Positions 35,562 to 44,516 of a stretch of DNA of 59,147 bases are shown one piece after another (position 1 is the first letter of the stretch; every line of letters starts with the position of its first letter). This DNA comes from Candidatus Endonucleibacter bathymodioli (GTDB lineage: Bacteria > Pseudomonadota > Gammaproteobacteria > Pseudomonadales > Endozoicomonadaceae): positions 1-59,147 of the forward strand of contig JASXSV010000020.1 in the NCBI GenBank assembly GCA_030674915.1. Reading direction: 5' to 3'. The position numbers and the translations under genes are program-made. The notes below the pieces were generated by a model. That model worked only from the letters and a program-made list of their open reading frames with translations. It had not been told where the DNA came from and ran no database searches.

Positions 35562-38500
35562 ATGGAAAAACAATTACAGTCATGGATTTATGTCTTATAC
35601 CTTGCTTTGTTTATTGATGCTTCCGCGGAAGCGTCTTCCAGCTTGTATTCTGCGACACCACCGTCATTAAATAAGGCCACGGACCCGCTGGTAATGCTTG
35701 TCATGTCAGTAAATCATGAGCTGTTTAAAAAAGCATATAGTGATTACTCTGATCTTGATGGTGATGGTATCCTGGATACCACATATAATGATAATTTTAA
35801 CTATCTAGGCTATTTTGATAATCAATGGTGTTATACCTATAAAAATGCAAAGAGTAAGTATTATCCGGTAAAAAAAGCAAATGGTGTTAATCAGCATTTT
35901 TGTACCTCCAGAACGGCAGGCTGGAGTGGGAATTTTTTAAACTGGGCGACAATGTCCAGAATTGATGTTCTCAGGAAAGTATTGTTTGGTGGTAAACGCT
36001 TTAAGGATACAGCAGGCCAAACTATTTTAGAAAGATCATACTTGCCAAGAGACATTCATTCCTTTGTTAAAGTGTATAAAAGCACTGTTAATGCCTCGGT
36101 CAGAAGTCTTACGCCATTTAACAATGGTACTATAAGTCTGTGCAATTTGTCCGTTTCTGAGAATGGCGAGCCTGTGGTAAGAGTGGCGTCTGGTGAATGG
36201 CCTCGATGGGCTTCTACTGAAGTCCGGCAGTGTCAATGGGGAAGCCAAAACTCTCCTTCATATTCATTAAAGCTTGCAGAGCACAATGTATATGTTCAAT
36301 CGTGTGTTGCGGGGAGAGGTGCAGATAATTCTAAACATTGCAAAAGCTATATTGATGGAAAATATAAACCAGTTGGTATGCTCCAGCATTACGGAGAAGA
36401 AGGTGGCATACGGTTTGGCCTAATTAGTGGAGGATATGATAAAAATATTTCTGGAGGATTGTTGCGAAGGAATATTACCAGGTTAGTGGGTAATGAAGAT
36501 TCAGCTAATGATGAAATAAATATTGTTACAGGTGAGTTTAATAAATCTGTAAGAGGAATCATTCATCATATTAATATTTTCCGCATTGCTAAATACAGTT
36601 ATGATAGTAGTAAATATTTGGATTGCAGCACTTATGGTATTAGCACTGATAGATTCGTTAATAGTATTAGTCGTGCGACAGGATCCAGCAAACATTGTAG
36701 TAATTGGGGTAATCCGTTGGCGGAAATGTATCTGGAAGCTCTGAGGTATTTTTCAGGAGAAGAACAGCCATCTACGCAGTATAATACTAATAATGATAAT
36801 TACTTTATTGAAGGCTTGAGTAAAGAAAACTGGATCAGTCCTCAAGGGAATGGTAACGCTTGTGCTAACTGCACTATTGTTTTAATTTCTACAGGGTTTA
36901 ATTCCTTTGATACAGATGAGTTTGGTGGTGCAAATGATGTACCAGGGATAAGGGCCGCAGGGGGGGTTGATCGGTTAACCGATAATGTTGGTCTTATGGA
37001 AGCAGTAACTAACCCAGACGTAAATTTTCCCGGAGTGTTTCTCGCGGATAAGATGGGCGGAGGTAAGCAATGTGAAGAAGTTGAAATAAGTAAGCTGTCA
37101 GATATTCGTGGTATTTGTCCTGAGTCACCACAACTTGAAGGAGGCTATCATATTGCAGGGTTGGCATGGCATGGACGTACAGCAGACCTACGAACGGATC
37201 TTGCAGGCAAGCAATCAGTAAAAACTTATACAATTCAATTAGCTGAAAGTATTCCTTCATTTTCTCTGGATGCAGCAGGTAAAACGGTTACCTTTCAGCC
37301 TGTTTGTCAGGCTCATAGCAATCGTAGTGAGTGCTCATTAACAGATGTTGTTGTTGAGTTTCTTGCCCTTGATAAAAAAAAGGGTAGATTTTTGTTCACA
37401 TGGGAAGATTCGTTATGGGGTAATGACTATGACTATGATGCTAGCTCGAGTATTGAGTTTTGTATAGCAAGTGCTTGCTCCCCAGCAATTGGTGAGCATC
37501 AGGTTCAGCTGTCTGTAAGACAGGAATCAAAAAATGCAGGAGCCGAAACTTGGTATTCTTACACTATTACCGGAACAGGGAGGGATGGCATCGTGCTTCC
37601 TATGGCTCAGGATGCAGGAGGCAGTAGCAGTAGCAGTCAGGGGCAGGGGGAGACAGTTACAACTATTTTTAATGCTATAGGACACACAGCCACTCAGTTA
37701 CCGAAGCCATTATGGTTTGCTGCAAAATATGGTGGATTCTTTGACCTAGATAAAGATAGTTCGCCAGGGAATGACTTCAATGGTGATGATTCTCCGGATA
37801 TAGGAGATACCCGTGAATGGGACAGCCGAAATAATATTACTGGTGCTGCTGGTGCAGATGGCTTGCCTGATAATTATTTCTTAATTCGAAATCCTTCTTT
37901 ATTGGAGCGTCAGCTTGGGAAGGTTTTCCATGATATTTCAGCTAGGACGGCTTCGGGTGCTAACGTTGCTCTAGTTGCCCATAGCAGTAAAGGTACAGGA
38001 ACTTTGTATCAGGCTGTTTTTCAGCCAAAACTGGAATTGAATAAAAAAGTGGTTACTTGGGGTGGGATGCTTCATGCCTTATTTATAGATAATAAGGGTT
38101 GGGTGCGGGAAGACTCTAATAAAAATGGAATGTTGGACGATTACAGTATCGATAGGGTTATTGAGTTGGTTTTTGATCCTGATACAGGGCAGACGGTAGT
38201 GCAGCGTTACTCCGTAGTTAATGATAATAAAATTATAGATGGAGGAGGACGACCATTAAAAGATCTGAATGCTTTGTGGGACGCTAGGGATGCATTAGCA
38301 AGTATTACAAACCTGGTTGATCAGAGAACTTATAATGCAGTGGCATCTGGGGGGCGACACATATTAACCTGGCTTGATAGTAATAATGATCAAATTGTTA
38401 ATGGTGATGAAGTTAGGCCGTTTGTCCCTGCAACATTTATTAATAAGGAAGGTTATTTGGGTATAGCAGCCAGCAAGGCGGCAGGTCTTGTTAATTATAT

Positions 38501-40283
38501 ACGGGGAGAAGAAGTTGAGGGATTGCGCTCCAGAATTATTGACTATGATCTAGATGGTATTGATGAAGCTTGGCGGTTGGGAGATATTATCAATTCCACA
38601 CCGATAGCCGTCACCGTGCCAACAGATGCATATGACACCCGTTACGGTGACAGTAGTTATGGAGTATTTAAAGAGTATTATAAAAATAGGCGACATGTTA
38701 TTTATGTTGGTGCTAACGATGGATTGATTCATGCGTTTAACGGAGGTTTTATGGATGATGATGTCTATGCTTATAACGTGTCTGGAGGCGCAGGGGAAAC
38801 AGCTCATCCACTAGGTTATGAATTGTGGGCATATGCTCCCATGAATCTGTTGCCTCATCTTCGTTGGTTAGCAGAGCCTGATTATCCGCATGTGTACTAC
38901 ATGGATGGTGAATCCCAAGCTTTTGACGTTAATATTTTCACCGCTGATGCAGATCATCCCGGTGGGTGGGGGACGATCCTTGTTATGGGTATGCGGCAAG
39001 GTGGCGGAACTATTGATGTTACTGTCGAAGGTAATAAACGTATTATGCGCTCAGGTTATGTTGTACTTGATGTCACCAATCCAGAAAAGCCACCGCAATT
39101 GTTAGATGAAATAACTAGCCCTGCACTGGGGTTTAGTACATCCAAGCCTGTACTTGTAAAATATAGAAAAGCTGGGGAAGGTGGTGATTGGAGTAACCCG
39201 GTGAGAAATCAATGGTATTTGATTTTTGCCTCTGGTCCTTCTGGGTCAGGCAATATAGGTCTTAGGAGAGCGTTAGAGCATGGAGAAAGCGATCAAAATC
39301 TTAGTGTGTTTGCTTATGATTTGAAAAACAAGATGCTGGTAAGCGGGCTTGACCCGTTAACCACGGCTCGCTCAAATAGCTACGGCGGAGATATGACAGC
39401 TACTGACTGGAATCAGGATTATCAGGACGATGCAGTGTATTTCGGTGCAATTGATACTTCGCGTACTATTTTGTCTGGTGAATTACTTCGCTTTAAAGTT
39501 GGTGATAGTATTGAAAGCTCGGCGGTGAGTTCATTGCTGTCAACAGGACAACCTATAACTGCAGCGCCATTAACGCTTCGTGATGGAAATGATTACTGGA
39601 TTTATAGTGGTACCGGTCGATTGTTAGTTAATAATGATAATAAAGATAAATCTGGGAACAGTTTTTATGGAGTAAAAGAGCCGGCAGATGTTAATGGATT
39701 GCATCTATTTGATAATGTTAGCCTTGGAAGTCTTATCGATACTACAAATATTGTTGTGAAGACATCTGGTCAGGTTTTGTTGCGAAATAAAGATGGTTAT
39801 TCACCTGTGATTATTGGTGGCAATACAGTGAATAGTTTCGAATTTTTAAGGCAAACAATGCGTAAGCAGCCTGGCTGGAAAATAGATTTGAGGTCGGATG
39901 GTGTGGCACCGTCGGGGAAAAGTATGAATAAAGCTAATAATTTGTTTAGTATGATTCTTTTTTCTGAAAATAAACCATCAGCAGATAGTTGCCAGCTCGA
40001 AGGTCATGGTTTTTTGTATGGATTGCATTATTTAACAGGAACATCATCGCCTAAGAATATATTAGATGTTTTTGATGTCACTAAAGGTAATGAAAAGCTG
40101 TCGCTGACAAATGTTGATTTTGGATGGGGTTATCTTTCATCTCCATCCATTTTCCACGAACAAAAAGGACAAAGCAAGATAGTTATGAAAGGGGCTGGTG
40201 GAAATTTTTATACTCATGAGATTGTATATGAGTTTTCATCATTTGGGCGTCAATCCTGGCGACAAATATTCGAAGTGCCATAA
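35562..40283 (+). CDS. pilY1: Type IV pilus tip adhesin/assembly factor PilY1
   Basis: A very large protein (1573 residues from the ATG at 35562; a GTG two codons earlier is open). The signal peptide is YVLYLALFIDASAEA. The N-terminal part contains a calcium-type DLDGDGILD loop and WSGNFLNWATMSRIDVLRKVLFGG, both typical of PilY1; the central part has further Asp-rich loops (DLDKDSSPGNDFNGDD, DSNNDQIVNGDE). The C-terminal propeller is recognised by HVIYVGANDGLIHAFNGG, YELWAYAPMNLLPHL and WGTILVMGMRQGG. It is a calcium-sensitive adhesin and retraction regulator in relatives. The protein ends WRQIFEVP, 14 bp before the next prepilin gene. Confidence 0.94.
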   Translation: MEKQLQSWIYVLYLALFIDASAEASSSLYSATPPSLNKATDPLVMLVMSVNHELFKKAYSDYSDLDGDGILDTTYNDNFNYLGYFDNQWCYTYKNAKSKYYPVKKANGVNQHFCTSRTAGWSGNFLNWATMSRIDVLRKVLFGGKRFKDTAGQTILERSYLPRDIHSFVKVYKSTVNASVRSLTPFNNGTISLCNLSVSENGEPVVRVASGEWPRWASTEVRQCQWGSQNSPSYSLKLAEHNVYVQSCVAGRGADNSKHCKSYIDGKYKPVGMLQHYGEEGGIRFGLISGGYDKNISGGLLRRNITRLVGNEDSANDEINIVTGEFNKSVRGIIHHINIFRIAKYSYDSSKYLDCSTYGISTDRFVNSISRATGSSKHCSNWGNPLAEMYLEALRYFSGEEQPSTQYNTNNDNYFIEGLSKENWISPQGNGNACANCTIVLISTGFNSFDTDEFGGANDVPGIRAAGGVDRLTDNVGLMEAVTNPDVNFPGVFLADKMGGGKQCEEVEISKLSDIRGICPESPQLEGGYHIAGLAWHGRTADLRTDLAGKQSVKTYTIQLAESIPSFSLDAAGKTVTFQPVCQAHSNRSECSLTDVVVEFLALDKKKGRFLFTWEDSLWGNDYDYDASSSIEFCIASACSPAIGEHQVQLSVRQESKNAGAETWYSYTITGTGRDGIVLPMAQDAGGSSSSSQGQGETVTTIFNAIGHTATQLPKPLWFAAKYGGFFDLDKDSSPGNDFNGDDSPDIGDTREWDSRNNITGAAGADGLPDNYFLIRNPSLLERQLGKVFHDISARTASGANVALVAHSSKGTGTLYQAVFQPKLELNKKVVTWGGMLHALFIDNKGWVREDSNKNGMLDDYSIDRVIELVFDPDTGQTVVQRYSVVNDNKIIDGGGRPLKDLNALWDARDALASITNLVDQRTYNAVASGGRHILTWLDSNNDQIVNGDEVRPFVPATFINKEGYLGIAASKAAGLVNYIRGEEVEGLRSRIIDYDLDGIDEAWRLGDIINSTPIAVTVPTDAYDTRYGDSSYGVFKEYYKNRRHVIYVGANDGLIHAFNGGFMDDDVYAYNVSGGAGETAHPLGYELWAYAPMNLLPHLRWLAEPDYPHVYYMDGESQAFDVNIFTADADHPGGWGTILVMGMRQGGGTIDVTVEGNKRIMRSGYVVLDVTNPEKPPQLLDEITSPALGFSTSKPVLVKYRKAGEGGDWSNPVRNQWYLIFASGPSGSGNIGLRRALEHGESDQNLSVFAYDLKNKMLVSGLDPLTTARSNSYGGDMTATDWNQDYQDDAVYFGAIDTSRTILSGELLRFKVGDSIESSAVSSLLSTGQPITAAPLTLRDGNDYWIYSGTGRLLVNNDNKDKSGNSFYGVKEPADVNGLHLFDNVSLGSLIDTTNIVVKTSGQVLLRNKDGYSPVIIGGNTVNSFEFLRQTMRKQPGWKIDLRSDGVAPSGKSMNKANNLFSMILFSENKPSADSCQLEGHGFLYGLHYLTGTSSPKNILDVFDVTKGNEKLSLTNVDFGWGYLSSPSIFHEQKGQSKIVMKGAGGNFYTHEIVYEFSSFGRQSWRQIFEVP

Positions 40284-40297
40284 GATACAGGTGCCAA

Positions 40298-41005
40298 ATG
40301 GTAAAAGTAATGAAACAAAATAAACAAGATGGATTCACTCTGATCGAAGTTGTTATCGTTGTTGCTATTTTGGGTATACTCTCTAGTGCTTTTGTATCAA
40401 TGGGATCTATGACTCGTGACTTTAGGATAGAGTATGCTAAGGAAAGGCTTTATAATTCTATTATTTTAGCTAGAAGTGAAGCGATTTCGCGAAAGGAAAA
40501 TATTACTGTTTGTCGAAGTATATTAGGAACAAATTGTGATTCTGGTTATAACTGGGTGACTGGGTGGATAGTTTTTGTTGATGGAGATGCTAATAAAAAT
40601 CTTGATGATGGAGATAAACTTATTCGTGTTTATAATAATATGTCTTCGGCTTTTAATGTTATCTGGAGTGGTAGTGAAGGCGGCTTCTTTTTCAACTCAA
40701 GGGGACAGGTTGATTTTGATGAAAACAGTACATTTTCTTTATGCCTGGATGGCATTGAAAATGGCGCTCGTAGGGAAATATTGGTTTATAGTAAGGCCAA
40801 TAGAGGAAGAATTGGGTTGTCATCGGATTATGGGGACTGTAATAACAGTGCTGACGGTCCTGACGCTCCTGAGGTTCCGGTTCCTGACGCTCCTGAGGTT
40901 CCGGTTCCTGACGCTCCTGAGGTTCCGGTTCCTGGCGCTCCTGAGGTTCCGGTTCCTGAGACTCCTGATCCTTGGTGCTTTGGTTGGTGGAATCTATGGT
41001 GTTAA
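40298..41005 (+). CDS. Second FimT/GspH-type minor pilin with proline-rich repeat tail
   Basis: A 235-residue prepilin immediately after pilY1, where other species often have pilE. The processing site is KQDG/FTLIEVVIVVAILGIL. The GspH-like domain resembles fimT of this operon: RLYNSIILARSEAISRKENITVC, then NWVTGWIVFVDGDANKN and FFNSRGQVDF. After about residue 187 there are four tandem copies of PDAPEVPV (the last begins PG) encoded by 24-bp repeats. The end is DPWCFGWWNLWC, very rich in Trp and Cys. The tail has no counterpart in usual FimT proteins. The repeat could vary in copy number without shifting frame. Confidence 0.85.
   Translation: MVKVMKQNKQDGFTLIEVVIVVAILGILSSAFVSMGSMTRDFRIEYAKERLYNSIILARSEAISRKENITVCRSILGTNCDSGYNWVTGWIVFVDGDANKNLDDGDKLIRVYNNMSSAFNVIWSGSEGGFFFNSRGQVDFDENSTFSLCLDGIENGARREILVYSKANRGRIGLSSDYGDCNNSADGPDAPEVPVPDAPEVPVPDAPEVPVPGAPEVPVPETPDPWCFGWWNLWC
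40859..40954 (+). repeat. 24-bp in-frame tandem repeat in the pilin tail
   Basis: Four copies of a 24-bp unit starting cctgacgctcctgagg; the fourth has one change (cctggcgc). Each encodes PDAPEVPV or PGAPEVPV. Perfect identity between units points to recent slippage. Confidence 0.95.
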
Positions 41006-41138
41006 AAAGCAGTCAAGCCGGTTTAAATAAAAGTAAGGGGATGGTTTGTAGGTGCTTTAATATTTTTTCTTATTCAGAGTGAATGTTTAAAAAATATTAA
41101 GGATAATAAATAACAAATAATAGAGAAGATATAATTCT

Positions 41139-42362
41139 ATGAAAAAATATAAGGCAAAACAATCAGGCATTGGCCTTATAGAGGTGCTAATTAGCACTGC
41201 ATTGCTTTCAACGGTAATGTTGTGGATTACTGATGGACATATGAAAAGCCTGAGCCATGTTACTGACGGTGCTAATAGTAGTACGGTTATGCGACTTGCA
41301 GAAGAGATGCTTGAGCGCATTAAGCTAAATCTTTCTCCTCAATTGTATAAGACAGAAATTAATGGGGTGAACAATCGTGACACTTACTGTCAGACAATTC
41401 AGAACTGTACCGGCAATAAGTGCGTACAGTCAGAGTTAGTTAAATATGATGTGCAGCAAACATATTGTCATGATCTTGATGGGATTAGTAATCTTAAAAT
41501 GCGGTTCGAATGCTTTGATGTTCACACTGGTAGCGCTTTGACCAATTGCGCTCAGCGGAGCATATTACGAGGAAGAGTCAGCATAACGTGGGATTCAAAA
41601 GGAGGCAAGAGTGGGGAGTTGTCAACTGACGCAGATGCACTATTGAGGGTTAATCAAGCTTTATCTTTTGATGGTGGTAATGGCTATTTAAAAGTTTCAG
41701 GAGCAGGGACTCCAAGTGCAAGGGGGGATTTCACCATCGCCATGTGGGTTAAGCCTAAGAATCTAGCAGATGCTGATTTTTTTGGTGCGCCTGGTGATGG
41801 TAATAGACGTTCCATCGGGCTGTCAGTTAAGGCTGATGGGGGGGTCAGGGTTGACTCTTACGGCAAAACAGTTACGCATCACTCGGAGGAATACTGTGTA
41901 GCCCGTGCCGTGTTTTGCTGGGATTGGGAAACGAGACGTTGGACTACAACAAATTATGTTAGTTATAACAGGACTATTAATAATTTTTTCTCTCCTGAAA
42001 CGTGGGTTCATATTACTTGGATAAGAAAGGCGAATAATTATTTTTTATACAAAAATGGAGCGTTGGTTCAGAGGTGGGCAGTAACTAAGTCACTTGATGT
42101 AAAGAATTATTTTTTCATTGGTAGAGTTAATAATTATTTTAACGGTGAAATTGATGATGTTCAAGTTTATAGCGCTGCTATATTGAAATCTCAAGTCAGA
42201 GTTGTAATGCGGGGGCAGGTTGTTGCTCAGCCATTGGCAGTGCATATTACTTTCGATGGTAGCTCATTTAATGATGCAAAAAAGGATAGGTCTAAAAACA
42301 ACAGGACAGTTAGTGCTCATGGAGGAGTAAATGAAAACAGCCTTACACACGCAGTTAGATAG
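41139..42362 (+). CDS. PilV-like minor pilin fused to a LamG/concanavalin-type domain
   Basis: A 407-residue prepilin. The processing site is KQSG/IGLIEVLISTALL (cleavage after G10, Glu at +5), followed by a PilV-like region with LAEEMLERIKLNL and several cysteines. Residues about 170-355 form a LamG-type jelly roll: NQALSFDGGNGYLKVSG, GDFTIAMWVKPKN, WVHITWIRKANNYFLYKNGALVQRW, FFIGR and FNGEIDDVQVYSAAI. Such domains often bind sugars or matrix proteins, so this looks like a lectin-like pilus-tip subunit (inference). Residues 366-400 (AVHITFDGSSFNDAKKDRSKNN...) look like the first strand of a second LamG domain that is cut short. The stop overlaps the start of the next gene by 32 bp. Confidence 0.85.
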   Translation: MKKYKAKQSGIGLIEVLISTALLSTVMLWITDGHMKSLSHVTDGANSSTVMRLAEEMLERIKLNLSPQLYKTEINGVNNRDTYCQTIQNCTGNKCVQSELVKYDVQQTYCHDLDGISNLKMRFECFDVHTGSALTNCAQRSILRGRVSITWDSKGGKSGELSTDADALLRVNQALSFDGGNGYLKVSGAGTPSARGDFTIAMWVKPKNLADADFFGAPGDGNRRSIGLSVKADGGVRVDSYGKTVTHHSEEYCVARAVFCWDWETRRWTTTNYVSYNRTINNFFSPETWVHITWIRKANNYFLYKNGALVQRWAVTKSLDVKNYFFIGRVNNYFNGEIDDVQVYSAAILKSQVRVVMRGQVVAQPLAVHITFDGSSFNDAKKDRSKNNRTVSAHGGVNENSLTHAVR

Positions 42363-43632
42363 CCATAGAGTGGAAAATAATATAAAGCAGGTGGGGTTAT
42401 CATTAGTGGAAATGATGATATCAGCGTTGCTTTCTGTTGTGGTCATACAGGGGATGTTTGAAGTATTTTTCGCCAATTTACAAAGCTCTAGTTATAGTGA
42501 GACTCGAGCACAGGCACAGACTAGCGCTCAGCGAGCTTTGGATATGCTAGGGCGAGATATTCGTGAAGCTGGTAGCGGTAGCGTGAGGGTTGGTGTTGGA
42601 GGTTACAATCTATATCCTAACGAATCATTTTCAGGGGCAACCACCCGTAAGACAAATACGTTACTCAATTCATGTCAAGCGCACTGTGATGGAAGTGATT
42701 CCTGCAAAGGCTTTTCATGGGGGAGTGGATATCTTTCTAGCGGTACTCATGATGGTGATTGTAGGCTTAGTTATGGCGCAACATTGAGGAGGGGAGCGCC
42801 AGCTTGGATAACCTATCAGAAGGTTGAAAATACTCTTTTTTATCGAGGACTCTGTGACGGAGAGTTTTGTACCGATGAAGGTGGCGGCAACCAGAGTGAT
42901 GCTGTAGCGCCTGTCCTTGATCCGGGCTATAACTCAGATTGTACTGGTGTTTATGTCGAAGGAGCGATAGTCAATCGTTATTTTATTGATACGACGGCAG
43001 AAGGGGAGAAGGGTTTGTTTTGCAAGAGCTTTAACACTGATGGTAGCCCTCGAGGCGATGGCCATTTGATGGTTGAAGGTGTTGAGCAACTCCAAGTGTT
43101 ATATGGTTATGCGGACGGTGGAGGGCGAGTTGTAACTAGTTACCGGGAAGCCGATGATATAGTGAATTGGGGTTTTGTTAAAGGGGTGAAGGTGGGAATT
43201 TTGGTAGGGGGAGGCAATCAAATTGGACGTGGCGTAATTAGGAACCGCAGCTATAATGTATTAGGTAGTACGACTCTTAGTATTAATGATAAAGAGCCAC
43301 GCTATGTGTATACTATGACTCAGTCTCTTTTTGCAACGAAGCAAGATAACAGCTGGAGAGAGCGAGTATATTCTGAGTCGGGACAGGATGAAGCACCAGA
43401 TATTCCTGAGCCAACTCCTGAGCCTCCCGAAGTACCGCCCTTGGATTGTTCCGATCCAGACACTGCAGACCCTTCGCTTTGCCCTGCAGATCCAAGCGAT
43501 GAGATAGTTAATCTTTTTCAAGAAATGGTAGATTTTACCTGTAATGGAGGCCCTGAACCGTCAACACCTATACCGGCTGGTTTGGACATACGATGCCCAG
43601 ACGTGCCAGATCCAGACGCAGATCCAAATTAA
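42331..43632 (+). CDS. PilW-like minor pilin with a PAN/Apple-like insert
   Basis: A 433-residue prepilin with a ggaggag ribosome site. The processing site is KQVG/LSLVEMMISALLS. PilW features are SAQRALDMLGRDIREAG at about 65-81 and later LMVEGVEQLQVLYGYADGG. Between them, residues about 92-150 hold a cysteine pattern, SCQAHCDGSDSCKGFSWG then DGDCRLSYG (Cys 115, 119, 125, 144), that fits PAN/Apple modules, known for binding proteins or carbohydrates. The C-terminal 70 residues are rich in Pro, Asp and Cys (PEPTPEPPEVPPLDC...), echoing the tail of the second FimT-like pilin. It closes the pilus operon; no pilE-like gene follows. Confidence 0.82.
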   Translation: MKTALHTQLDSHRVENNIKQVGLSLVEMMISALLSVVVIQGMFEVFFANLQSSSYSETRAQAQTSAQRALDMLGRDIREAGSGSVRVGVGGYNLYPNESFSGATTRKTNTLLNSCQAHCDGSDSCKGFSWGSGYLSSGTHDGDCRLSYGATLRRGAPAWITYQKVENTLFYRGLCDGEFCTDEGGGNQSDAVAPVLDPGYNSDCTGVYVEGAIVNRYFIDTTAEGEKGLFCKSFNTDGSPRGDGHLMVEGVEQLQVLYGYADGGGRVVTSYREADDIVNWGFVKGVKVGILVGGGNQIGRGVIRNRSYNVLGSTTLSINDKEPRYVYTMTQSLFATKQDNSWRERVYSESGQDEAPDIPEPTPEPPEVPPLDCSDPDTADPSLCPADPSDEIVNLFQEMVDFTCNGGPEPSTPIPAGLDIRCPDVPDPDADPN

Positions 43633-43683
43633 GATGAAGGCTAGCTTGAAGGTCTATGATTGTTCATGTTTGTTTGGGTTATA

Positions 43684-43860
43684 TTTGATCAGTAATTTAA
43701 TATTTTACAGGCAGGTGGTTCGCTGGTTTAGTTGGTCTCAACCAGGTCCAGTCCTGTTTCCTGTGCCATAATAGCTAAAGAATCATCTAACCCAACAGTG
43801 CTCACCACCTGATAGTCTGCCGCATCAATCATTACTGCCCAACTACGTATCTGTTCTTAT
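43684..43860 (-). pseudogene. infC: Relic of the N-terminal domain of translation initiation factor IF-3
   Basis: On the minus strand one frame reads EQIRSWAVMIDAADYQVVS, TVGLDDSLAIMAQETGLDLVE, then TN, a stop, and TSEPPACKILNY. This aligns with IF-3: 'INGEIR..EVRLI...GEQLG.VS..EAL..AEEAG.DLVEISPNA.PPVCRIMDYGK'. Stops interrupt it, the linker and C-terminal domain are missing, and nothing suggests expression. infC is essential, so a working copy must be elsewhere and this is a decayed duplicate fragment. Confidence 0.78.
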
Positions 43861-44516
43861 TAGGATTGTACGGTACTCAAAAAGAACTGTTCAAAAAACG
43901 ATTAAAGTACTTATGTCGATCTGTAAATGTTTTGTCTTGTGTATAGATCATCAATGTCAAATAACTGTTTATTAACGCAGCTCTGTTCTTTTCAGAATGA
44001 GGTTTGCACTATATTAGAAAATGATATGGTTATGATGACCTTAATTTTGGTTGGTTATGTTATGTGAGGTGGTATTAAAATTTTGCACTACACAAAATAT
44101 AAGCTAACATTAATATATACAGTCGCGTAAAAATAAATACCGTAATTAGGTTGTATGCTGGTGCTCTTATTAGTTATTCCAAAGAATGGAATCTTGGAAT
44201 ATTATCTATAGGGAATATTGTTTGACTCAAGAGTATTAATAATAAGCATTGCCTTTTCTGCTAGATGAGTGATTAACAGTTATTAAGTATTGCAGTTATG
44301 TGATAGCTATCTCAACAAGGAGTAAGCTCTAGATGTTAATAATAAAGATTTTTTAACTATAGGTAATAGATATGGTTTTGCTGAAAAGGATAGTGTTGTT
44401 TTTATGAAATAGTGGCAGAGCAATAAGGTTCAGTATGAATATGATATCAAAAAACAAATATGGACTGAAGGTCGGTTTTCAATGTCTTAAATTGGCTAAA
44501 ATAATCAGGTGGTCTT
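43861..44516. other. Spacer upstream of the sensor kinase
   Basis: AT-rich DNA of 650 bp with no open frame or repeat that I recognise. The promoter of the kinase gene and its caggtgg ribosome site lie at the right end. Confidence 0.5.

Noticed and set aside
40859..40954. 24-bp repeats as CRISPR-like or regulatory repeats
   Set aside because: They are contiguous, in frame and encode a regular proline-rich tail.
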